A DNA stretch of 64,000 nt from Ephydatia muelleri (lineage: Eukaryota; Porifera; Demospongiae; Spongillida; Spongillidae), in the NCBI GenBank assembly GCA_013339895.1, contig JABACO010000012.1, forward strand, positions 4,144,789 through 4,208,788. The letters run 5' to 3'. The notes under the pieces are model-generated. The model was not told the origin of the DNA and made no database searches. It saw nothing but the letters and a program-made list of their open reading frames with translations. Shown here one piece after another: positions 23,601 through 35,600 of the stretch (its first letter is position 1; every line of letters begins with the position of its first letter). The position numbers were made by a program, and so were the translations under genes.

Positions 23601-26600
23601 TCTTTATCCATGACTCTGGCTCTGAATGGTACTTTTAACTCATAATGCAGTGCCTTTTAACCTTCCCAAGTATCCTCGACCTCTTAATATTACTTTTGTT
23701 CTTCCACTATCAAATCTCTATATTAGTATATGTATTGGCTTCCCAATTTGGAGGACCAGGTATAGTCCGGCTTGTGTTCATTTCCAACACAGGCCTTCAA
23801 TGATAACTGGACATTCTCAATTGGATATAGAAATAGTTTTTCACTCTACAAATATGTTGCCTTATCTGTGCTAGCTTAATCATGGCAACCTACAACACTG
23901 GACAAGCTCTAGAACCTCAGCTGGGTAGCAGATATTCTTCAAACATGTATCATCTTTTTTGTCTTCATCTCTAAGTTTGAACAACTTCTTTAGAATATTG
24001 GCCAATCACAACTATACAATGGGGTTTATTTTTATTCAACCAGCTTGATACATGTATAATGATGCTAGATGTTCTTGTATTCCTCTGCCTTTGCATGCAC
24101 TGATGCACATTGCACCATTTTTCTAGTCATCTGAACCAATTCCTGAGGACCCAGCTCTAATGGTTAATGAATGCAATGGAGCCTGGAGTGCAACTTTCAG
24201 TCCAAGTAAGTATAGAGTTAGTAGTGTACTGTACGTGTACAGTAGCCTGTGTTTTCGTTAGTAATTGTTGACCTCTACGTACACTGTGTATGTGTAAGGT
24301 TCAATGTACATGTATGCCATGGCATACAAGATATTGAATTTTATGGTAGAATGTATTGCCATGTTTGTACTCTGTAGATTTGGAGTCTCACCATGATTAA
24401 TATTTGACAAAGACCTAGGAAAAATCTCTTTTGATCATGTCATATCATACACTGTACATTCATTTTCTATCATAAGTAGACTCTCAGAAGTGTAATGTAT
24501 ACAGTATGTGTAATGTACAGTTGCCAGGGACACGCAAAAAGTTACGTTTCGTTTTGTACGTGAACGGAAACATTACGCGTTGCACTTTACGATTACACGC
24601 GAAGCTACGTGTGTAACCTATTGGTGTTGATAAGGTGTTCATTAACACAATTGAGGTATTCGCTACATACGCTTCCGCAGTTGTGTTTAGGAACACATGC
24701 TATGCGTTTGTACAACACATATAGTTTGAGGCTCTATTAGCAGGCGTGAGCGATCAGAATGACTTTTCGACACCAGCTGGGTTTAATGGAGGAGTAAAAT
24801 GAACAATTGAGTAAGTTTAATGCATGTAATTATTTATAGGTGATCATTCGAAATTTGTTTGCGACAATATCGTGTACCGTACAAACGAGCATGCTCTAAT
24901 TGGTTGGCACTTATACACGATAATTGAAAGCGGCCTATGAACTACACATTCACTACGCTTACTGCAATGAAGTGATTTTGAACAAAGCGAAACGTAACCT
25001 TTTGCACGTCCCGTACTGTAAGTGTGCATGTAGAACCTTGGATAAGATACCCAGCGGTCAGTGACATGTGAATGCATCCTGTACTGTGTACCTTGCTATT
25101 TAGTACATGTGTCTCATATATGTATATAAATACATGCGTTTTATTGTTTACAGCAACAGGTCACAATAAACGTCACGAAGAATTGCTTGAGAACGAGAAG
25201 TATAACTTCCGACTACTTGCCAAGACGGTAAACACACCATTATTGATTGCACTTTTTACCAAACATGTTTTTAATGCTCATAGATGTACATGTTACAGTA
25301 CCTGTACGGTTTCATACTGTTTTGTACATGGTGTTGATTGACACATGTATGTTTTTTTATTAATGCAGTTACATGACTTGGGTGGAATTCCTCCACTTCT
25401 GCAATGGCGGGATATGTCAAACACCCTCCCTAATGAGAAGGTACAGTGCAATCTGTATGTAAATGTATGTACATGTGCATTTGCATGTGTGTTCCTTACA
25501 TGACATATTGTGCATGTATCTCTGTATTAATAGTTCTGTTTAGCAGCACATTAGCAAGAGTACACATCATATAATTGCTAAGAGAATATAGTGCACACTT
25601 AACATTCATGTCTGCATGTATGTACATTGGAGATCATAATAGTTGGTTGAAAAAAAAATTGGCATCGATTTAATGTTTACTTGAATTTAAAACAATAACC
25701 ACATATGATATTGAAAATCTAACTGCACAGATGCACAAGCTAAACACTTGTTATCATGTTGTCAAAAAAGTAGGTGCTTCATGTGACTATCACGTTCTAC
25801 GACTTTCGTTTTCAGTGACGTCTTGTCATTCACTTGGGGATAACGGATCAGGATGATTATTGAGATGTAGCTTAAGCACCAACCCATAAATCATTTGGCC
25901 GAGCTAGATTCTGAACCCGGTAAACCGTTCGAGTATTTTTGACCGATACGTAGCTTTTAAGGACTAAAAGTTTTAGGCTTTTTTTTTTTTCGAAGCAGTC
26001 GGTTCATGCTAAACGAAGCACTCAATTGTTCCGAATGATGATTAGTGCATCATTTGGGCCCCTTTTTACAATGTAACAGCTCATTTTTTCATTAGAATTC
26101 TGATTGCCAAACATCAGGCTTAAACAGATGAATTTCGTTAAAACGATGCTGTTATAATCAGTTATTATCAGTTATGGCTGAAGAGGTGGGCGGTAGTAAC
26201 AATGGTTCTTTTCAGAACCAGGCATCATCTAGCAGCAATCAACAGAGGGGAGCAAGCTAAGGGGCGGAGCGTACCTGGGCATTGCTGCAGCAGACAAAAG
26301 CTCATAGGGGTAACCCTAGTGCTGGTGCTTTGGCACTGTGGTCGTCATGCGCGGCAAGAGAATCCAATTCCTTAGCCTGCGCTCTCACAAATAGTACCGC
26401 TGGTCCTCCTGCAATGCTTTTTAGCTTCGCTCAATGACAACCACCGTGCCAAAGCACCAGCACAGGGGTTACCCCTCGGAGCTTTTGTCTGCTACAGCGA
26501 TGCCCAGGTACGCTCTGCCCCTTTGCTTGCTCTCCTCCATTGATCGCTGCTAGATGATGCTTGGTTCTGAAAAGAACCATTTTACTACCGCCCACTTCTT

Positions 26601-29600
26601 CAGCCATAACTGATAACAACTGATTATAACAGCATTGTTTTAATGAAATTCATCTGAAAATGGTGCGTTTTTTAAGCCTGATGTTTGGCAATCAGAATTC
26701 TAATGGAAAATGAGCTGTTACATTGTAAAAAGGGGCCCAAATGATGCACTAATCATCGCTCGGAACAATTGAGTGCTTTGTTTAGCATGAACCGACCACT
26801 TTGAAAAAAAAAGCCTAAAACTGTTTGGCCTTAAAAGCTACGTATCGGTCGAAAATACTCAAACAGTTTAGTAGATTCAGAATCTAGCTCAGCCAAATGA
26901 TTTATGGGTTGGTGCTTTAGCTACATCTCAATAATCATCCTGATCCGTTATCCCCGAGTGAAGATATGTAGCACATATCAGTTGACAAGACTGGGGTCAC
27001 TGAAAACGAAAGTCGTAGAACGTGATAGTCACGTTATGCACCACTTTTTTTACAACATGATAACAAGTGTTTAGCTTGTGCATCTGTGCAGTTAGATTTT
27101 CAATAGCATATGTGGTTATTGTTTTAAATTCAAGTAAACATGAAAAATTTTCAACCAACTATCACGATCTCCACTGTAGCCCTTTATATTTTGGAGTGTG
27201 ATATAATTTTTGCTGCAATACTGTACTACTAGCTTATTTTAATTTCTGCAATTTAGCGATTTGCAGCGCACCCTACCACATTATTGAAAAAGTGAATTGG
27301 CACATGTACACTGTACATGTAATACATGTAGTTAAAAGGACTGGGGGTTATCGCTGTTTTACCACCAAAAAATTTCTATTTAGCGTTTGAAGTCAAGGCA
27401 TGTGTTGCACCAGGTTGAGTAATGTACAACTAAGTTTGCAACATTATACATTAGTATACACTGCACAGTATACAGCATGTTGAGTGTTTGTTGATCATTA
27501 ACTATGAATTTACCAACAGTAGTTTGATACAATTTTTCTTCTTTCATCACATATATAGTAAGGAAATAAAATCATTGATTGATTTCATACCTTGAATTCA
27601 CCACAGGTTATCAAACGGTTGTATTTTACTTTGATAAATCTTTCTATTAAGCTACTATTCACCCAGTATGCCCAAGAGAGGAATAGAATTGATACATGCG
27701 TGTACTTTTGTTTTGTACCACAATATTGCCCTTGGCATATCTGAAATGTGGTTGTATTTTAATCAGATCATTGTATTGATTGGAATAGAAACAGTGTACA
27801 GTATAGATGATATACTTTGTACTCCTATCCGTACAGGCAGTCTTTTCAATATTGCAGTGTTTGGTAACCAGAAGTTGTATTTATGGCTTCTTTTTCTTCA
27901 TCTCTCACGCAGGTTGTCATTGCATATGTTTCATACCTGTGCCATCAAATGTTTGTTCTGAGGAAGGAGATCAGAGCAGTTTTGTGCATTCAGCGTGCAT
28001 GGTGGAGGTATAAGCAACGCTGTGCTCTGGGGCTGCAGCAGGTAATTGTAATGGGAAAATATTTATTGTCATTTTGAAGCAGTTCATGTCATAAGTGTGT
28101 AACGTAATGAACCATGGAGTCGTCTATGTATTCAGTGAATGTGTACAGTAGCAGTCAAAAAAAAGCTTACGTAATTCTTTACGTCGTTACAGTCGAACGG
28201 TGGTTTAAAATAACAGCTCATTGCCAAACCTGCACAGCACATTAATGCTATTATAACTGCGTTTCTCGTCATATAACAGTGCGGTCTTATATTACGGCAT
28301 AATTACGGTATACACTTAAAATTTTTTACTATAAGTGCAAGCATGTTTCTTGAGCGCGTTGAAGTGGCATGTCTCAATCTTGACTAAGAACATCAATAAA
28401 GTGCAGTGGAATGTAGATGTCTCGTTGTCGAGTTTCATCTGCTCATCCACGATCGCTTTGATCTCTGCTGTTACTTTTAATTGTCTCCTGCTTCCTGGTC
28501 ATCTGCCAATCGATCCTGTCAATTTGTACTTTTTAATGAACTGGTGTATGCCCTGTCTAGACGCAGTCGTTCCCTCGCTAAGCAACCGCTTCTCAATTTC
28601 TGGTGAGCCCTTTCGGGTGGTAAAAAACAATCTGAAGCTTCTATCTGAGCAACATGTTGTCACTTACAATTGTGAACATTTTGAACAACGCTACGAACGT
28701 TATAAATAACTGAACTGTGACGTGACGGCACTGTACGTTTATGGTCTCACCGTTCAATGGCCAAACCACAATAAATTACGTAACTTTGTTTTGACTGCTA
28801 CTGTATGTATTATTATTTTTCACATGCATGTACCAGTGCATTTGTTTTCCACTGTAAGTGTGTGTATTTTTGCTGTATGTAATGCATGGAAGAACTTTTT
28901 TTAAGTGCTCCTTTTCCAGCTGTATTACACATTGCAATGTTTTACATATAGATCAACATTCAGAAGGCTGTGATCACCATCCAGGTAAAAGCAGCCACTA
29001 TACTCATATTATTCATGGTTCATGCAATGTTTATACATCTAAATTCAGTTGCGTATGGAATTAAAATAGATGTACAGTAGTATGAACTTGTAATCTGTAG
29101 CAAGCTAAATGTACAAGTACATGTACTGATGAACTCACTTTTAATTCAGACAGAAGGACCATAAATGGTATTCTAAGGAAAATTATTTGCCATTGCAGAA
29201 ATGTTATTTGTGCATGGACATCATGCCTGTGTATTTGTATACTTACATAATAATTATGTGTAATCTACTGTATAGTTGTGCTACATCCATTTTTAACGAT
29301 TTAGTGCGTAAAATGAAATTATGATTATTCATTTAATGGCAGGTGAGAATTGCATTTTGTAATTGATTGTGTGCCTGTGAGTAACTTATGATCCTTTTTT
29401 GTGCCTTTGAACATATTCATGGAGAGAAATGGTAGAGCTACGTTTTCCGTTTTCATGTCCACTGACGGTTGTAGCATGGCGCTATGTAACTGTCCTTGTA
29501 AATTGAAAGCTTGGTGGAAAAACACAGTCATAAAGATTTTTTTAAAGCTTCCCTTCATGCACAACCAAATATTAGATCTACATGTACTACACGTAGGCTG

Positions 29601-32600
29601 TCTTCATGATTTCATAATTATCAGCTTCGTAAGCTTCATTGCCTAATACGAACGCACTTGTTTTTGTTTTTACTAATTGAGTGATGTACGTACAGTACAC
29701 TCAATAGGGCGTGTCCCTAGACCCTAACACCAGGTCAGTACCTTCGGTTATTCTTTTATAGAATTGGGACAGTAGATATTGTACTCTTCTTTTTTCAAAC
29801 CAATGGCCCTTCATGAAAACTATCGGAGTGTAACTCCAGCATGAAATCGTTGAGCTGCAGGATAATTCATTATAATTTGTGTTCCTATCTTGTCATCTTT
29901 TTTCACCACAAACAGTTCTGCACATATGTATGCACATGTTGTAAATTATGGTGTAAGCACTTCTGTGTGCAGTGTATTCACTTCATGTATATGGTACATT
30001 TGCGTGTAGAGTTGTATGCATGTATATTATATTTGGGACAGTTTCCGCGAAAATTGCCCCACGGTTAAAATGTTATAAAAATGCATCGCGTTTGAATCGC
30101 TATAACTTCCCAACGGATAACGCTATCGACTTCCTATTTTGAACACTTCATACTACACCATTTCACTATGAAGTGTTGAAAATAGGAAGTCGACAGCATT
30201 TTCCGTTGGGACGTTATAGCGATTTAAACGCGATGCATTTTTATAACATTTTAACCGTGGTGCAATTTTCGCAGAAACTGTCCCATTTTGCATTATTTTG
30301 GCCATGCACACGTAATTAACTATTATTTCCTTTAGGCTTGGCTGAAGGGTTATTTAGCCAGAAAGGATTTCCACAATAAACGGTCGAGTGCCACAGTCTT
30401 ACAGAGATGGTGGAGAGGTATTTGTTTGATGAAGGAACAGTACATGAAATTTGTGGAGATGCGCAAGGCTGCATTGACAATACAACAGGCATTTCGTTTG
30501 CATAGAATGAATAAAGCAGCGATAATTATCACTTCGGTGGTTCGTGCTTACCTAGTTCGACGCCGCTTCACAGTACTGAAGGCTTTAGCTCTGAGAATGC
30601 AGAGAAACTGGCGAGACAAGCAGAAACATTATGCAGCTACTGTTATCCAAGCTGCAATGCGAGGATATCTAGCTAAAAGGAATGGTAACAGGAGGAATAA
30701 TGCAGCAATCGTGATCCAAAGAGCTTTTAAAAGATGGGTAGCTCGTAGGTCCAATGCAGCCTCTATACTTCAAAAATGGTATCGTGGTGCAAAGGAGACA
30801 AAAAAAGAAAGAGCATTGTTTTTAACGAAGAAAACTGCATGTGAAAAAATTCAGATGGCATTCCGCATCTACCAGCAACAGAGACATTTGGAATATGCAG
30901 CTCGAGTTGTACAACGTGCATACAGGGCTAAGCAGCAGCGACTTTGGTATCTGAAGTTAAGGCATTCAGCAGTGATTATTCAGCATCATTACAGAATTCA
31001 CCAACACAAGTTAGTTATTCAGAGACAAAATGCTGCTATCATAATTCAAGCTTGCGTTAGGAGGTATTTAGCACGGCACCATTACTGTAAGTCAAAGCAC
31101 TCCATCATACTGCTTCAAAGCCATTTTAGAGCACACCTAGCTTCAAAGCAGTACAGAGCTGCAAGACTCCGTGTCATCAAGGTGCAGGCATGTGCAAGAG
31201 CCTTTCTTCAGCGGAGGCGTTATATTCAGCTTTGTAAATCAGTTACACTTGTTCAAGCATTGTACAGACAGCACATTGCTCAGAAGAAATTCAGAGACCT
31301 AAAGAGGTCTGTTATCACAGTGCAAGCATATGCACGAGGTTACCTAGTCAGGAGAAGGGTCACCATGATGAAGGAGTCAGCTGTTATTATTCAGTCTCAT
31401 GTTCGTGGGTTCCTGGCTAAAAGACGATATATACAGATGAGGGCGGCAGCAGTCATCTTGCAGTCCCATGTTAGAAGGAGAATTGCACAGATGAAATATT
31501 CATTGATAAGACGTTCTATAATCAAAATGCAGGCATTTATCAGAGGATACCTTGCTTGGTCACAATTTCAAAAGAGTAAAGAAGCAGCTGTCATCATTCA
31601 ATCTCACATCAGGACATTCCTGGCTACAAAACACTATACAGTGTTTAGGGAAGCAACTGTTAGATTGCAGGCACATGCTCGAGGCTGCATAGCTAGAAGG
31701 AAGATTGCCTCCCTCAGAACAAGTACTTGTAAGTCTGCAATAGTTATCCAACGTCACATTCGGGGATACCTAGCAAGAAGTTGTTATAAAGAACAAAGAG
31801 CATCTGCTGTCATTATTCAGGCTTGCTTCAGAGGGTACATGGCACGAAAGAAGTATTCTACGTCAAGAAAGGCAATTATTGTTGTTCAGGCTGTTGTCAG
31901 AGGTCATCTTGCACATTCTCATTATCAGAAAATGAGAAAATCAGCTATCATACTCCAATCACATGCAAGGCAACTCTTGGCTAGAAGGTCTTACATGAAG
32001 TGCAGACAAGCTGTCATTAAGATTCAAGCAGTTTTGCGTGGCCACCAAACTCGCTGTCAGTACAAGAAAACAATCAGTTCCATTATTTCAGCTCAGTCAT
32101 ATGTTCGAATGTATCTAGCCAGACTTCACTTCCAACAAGACAGGGAGTCTGTCATTACTGTGCAGGCTTGTTGTAGAGGCTACCTTGCTAGAAAGAACTG
32201 TTATGAGTTTAAGAAGTCTGTGACAGCAGCCCGTGCATATGTTACACAACATCTTGCATACTTGAAATTAGCGAAGCAGAGGGATGCAGCCATAGCAATT
32301 CAGTCCTATTGGAGAATGTTCACCTCTAGAACGCAATATTCAAAGTTCAGAAATGCAACTGTTGTATTTCAGGCACATGCTCGTGCCTTTCTAGCTAGAA
32401 AAAAGTCTGTCATGTTAAAAGCTTCAGTTGTTACTATTCAAACTCAAGTACGTGGTTTCCTGGCCAGAAGGAAGTATCAAAAGCTAAGGGTTGCAGCAAT
32501 CCTTTTGCAGTCCCATGTTAAAAGAAAAATTGCACAGAGGAAATATTCATTGGTGAGACGTTCTATAATCAAAATGCAGGCGTTCATCAGAGGATACCTT

Positions 32601-35600
32601 ACTTGGTCAAGATTTCAAAAGAGTAAAGAAGCAGCTGTCATCATTCAATCTCACATCAGGACATTCTTGGCTACAAAACACTATAGAGTATTTAGGGAAG
32701 CAACTGTGAGATTGCAGGCACATGCTCGAGGCTGCATAGCTAGAAGGAAGATAGCTTCCCTCAGAGCAAGTACTTGTAAGTCTGCAATAGTTATCCAGCG
32801 TCATGTTCGGGGATACCTAGCAAGAAGTTGTTATAAAGAACAAAGAGCATCTGCTGTCATTATTCAGGCTTGCTTCAGAGGGTACATGGCACGAAAGAAG
32901 TATTCTACGACAAGAAATGCAATTATCGTTGTTCAGGCTGTAGTCAGAGGTCATCTTGCACATTCTCATTATCAGAAAATGAGAAAATCAGCTATCATAC
33001 TCCAATCACATGCAAGGCAACTCTTGGCTAGAAGGTCTTACATGAAGTGCAGGCAAGCTGTCATTAAGATTCAAGCAGCGTTGCATGGCCACCAAACTCG
33101 CTGTCAGTACAAGAAGACAATCAGTTCCATTATTTCAGCTCAGTCATATGTTCGAATGTATCTAGCCAGACTTCACTTCCAACAAGACAGGGAGTCTGTC
33201 ATTACTGTGCAGGCTTGTTGTAGAGGCTACCTTGCTAGAAAGAACTGTTATGAGTTTAAGAAGTCTGTGACAGCAGCCCGTGCATATGTTACACAACATC
33301 TTGCATACTTGAAATTAGCGAAGCAGAGGGATGCAGCCATAGCAATTCAGTCCTATTGGAGAATGTTCACTTGTAGAACTCAATATTCAAAGTTCAGAAA
33401 AGCAACTGTCATATTTCAGGAACATGCGCGCACCTTTCTAGTGAGGAAAAAAGCTGCTATGTCAAAAACATCAGCTATTGTTATTCAAACTAAGGTGCGT
33501 GGTTTCCTGGCCAGAAGACGGTACAAAAAGCTAAGGGATGCGATCGTCCTTTTGCAGGCACACACTCGAGGCTGCCTAGCTAGACAGAAGGTTTTATCCC
33601 TCAGATCAAGATCTTGTAAGTCTGCAATAGTTATCCAGCATCACGTTCGGGGATTCCTAGCAAGAAGGTGTTATAAAGAACAAAGAGCATCTGCTGTCAT
33701 TATTCAGGCTTGCTTCAGAGGGTACATGGCACGAAAGAAGTATTCAACGACAAGAAATGCAATTATTGTTGTTCAGGCTGTAGTCAGAGGTCATCTTGCA
33801 CATTCTCATTATCAGAAAATGAGAAAATCAGCTATCATACTCCAATCACATGCAAGGCAACTCTTGGCTAGAAAGTATTACATTGAGCACAGACAAGCTG
33901 TTATTACAATCCAGGCAGCTGTACGATGTTACCAGACTCGTTGTCGGTATAAAGATACTGTGAGTAGTATTATTCATGTTCAATCTTGTGTTCGAATGTA
34001 CCTAGTCAGACTCCATTTCAGAAGACAAATGCTATCCATTATCATTGCTCAGGCTTGTTGTAAGGGTTACTTGGTTCGAAGGAGGTGTCTTGTGGCTAGG
34101 CAAGCTTTGATCAAGGTGCAAGCCATTGTTAGGGGCCATCTATCGAGGTTGCAGTACCAAAAGTGCAGGGCTGCTGTTGTGGCCATTCAGTCATATGCGC
34201 GCGGTTGGCTTGTGAGACATGAGATAGCAAAGCAGGTAGCAGCAGCTGTTGTCATACAAAGAAGATACCAGAGCCATCGCCTAAAGCAGCAATTGTCAAG
34301 TGAAAGAGATTTCAAACCTAAATGTGAAGTTCAATCCCACTCAGTGAGTTATAATGATCAGTCACTTGCTGCTACGATTAATTGGGATAGCATTTTTATT
34401 TAAATATTGGGTAACACCTTTTATTAAAGTGGTGTATTATAAAAGTGAGCAACAAACCCAAACACTTTCACCATTTAAAATCAAATGTCTTGTTCAAGTT
34501 TGTATGTGCCATTTAAAGTACATACACATACAGTGCAGGCCAAAGTGTTTGTGCACAATAAACTACTAGTTCTTACTATCCAACATGCTTATCGGTTGTG
34601 CTCTTCAATGTTTAGATTGCTGAAATGCATAAAGCAGCCACTGTAGTGCAAGTAAGTTGATAATCTGTTGTTTTTAAGTTTTGCACATACATTTACATGT
34701 ATTATGCCTGTTTGCCTCAAATACATGCATGCATGCACTTTGCATAACACTGCATGTCCATAGCACGTACAATCAATGTGAATTAATTACACTGTACTGT
34801 ACATGTACATACAGCAATACTGCACAAAATTCTCTACAGTCAAAAGCTATTTACTAACTTGGGTGTGTCAATTTCTTTGTAATTATAGTTGCATGTACAA
34901 CATGATCGATCATCATGGTTGTTGATTTATCTCACCTTGATGGATGACAAAGCTACAGTAATATTGTGGCATGTATTAGTACTTGTGCATCACGGCGTTA
35001 TCATAACTTTGATTGACTTTTTTTTTTGCAGGCTACATGGCGAGGGTGGCATGTTCGTAAGCACCAGAAGTCCCCAGATATCAAGAAAGCCCTTGTGAAT
35101 GTTCATGCAGTCAACAGTAGTGCGTGTGAATCTAACCAGCTCAAACACTGCTTGCCACATCTTCTAGAACAATTGCTGCACTGCAAGTACCTCTCCACAG
35201 CTGCTGAACTTCTTAATAGATTAGGTGTGTTTTGTCAACCCTTCTGGAATATGTATGGAGTGTGGTTAATATATGCACATCTTTGCATTCAGTGTCTTCA
35301 TTTTTTTCTTCCACAGTTACCATGACGGAAGTATCTGAAAAGTGTTCCCAGGTGGTGGTTTCATACAACACCATCCCTGTTCTGCTGAATTTCATCTCCA
35401 GCACTAACAGAAGCATGGCATCACTCCATGTGATTAAAGTGGTCTTGAAAATATTGCTCAATATTTGCAAGGTCAGTGCACATGTACTGTATTATGTACC
35501 AGGTGAATGAATCGTGAGATAAATCATTATCTTTGGACCTAATATTGCTACTGTACATGCCATTCTGTGTGTTGCATATTCATGAAGTTTAAATTATACT

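Larger units (their letters stand above)
21515..28041 (+). other. ASPM: ASPM second calponin-homology segment and lead-in to the IQ array
   Basis: Exons 21515-21703, 22117-22233, 24127-24205, 25154-25227, 25369-25440 and 27913-28041. Key words are [46 protein letters not shown] and [18 protein letters not shown], the last being the first IQ motif. The acidic linker encoded at 24127-24205 is poorly conserved, as in other animals. Confidence 0.88.

Noticed and set aside
28335-28709. 124-residue plus-strand ORF as a gene
   Set aside because: The opposite strand reads as a Tc1-type transposase; this is its shadow.
31560-31757. Two near-identical minus-strand ORFs (also 32607-32804)
   Set aside because: They are antisense shadows of the duplicated IQ array, useful only as proof of the 1047-base period.
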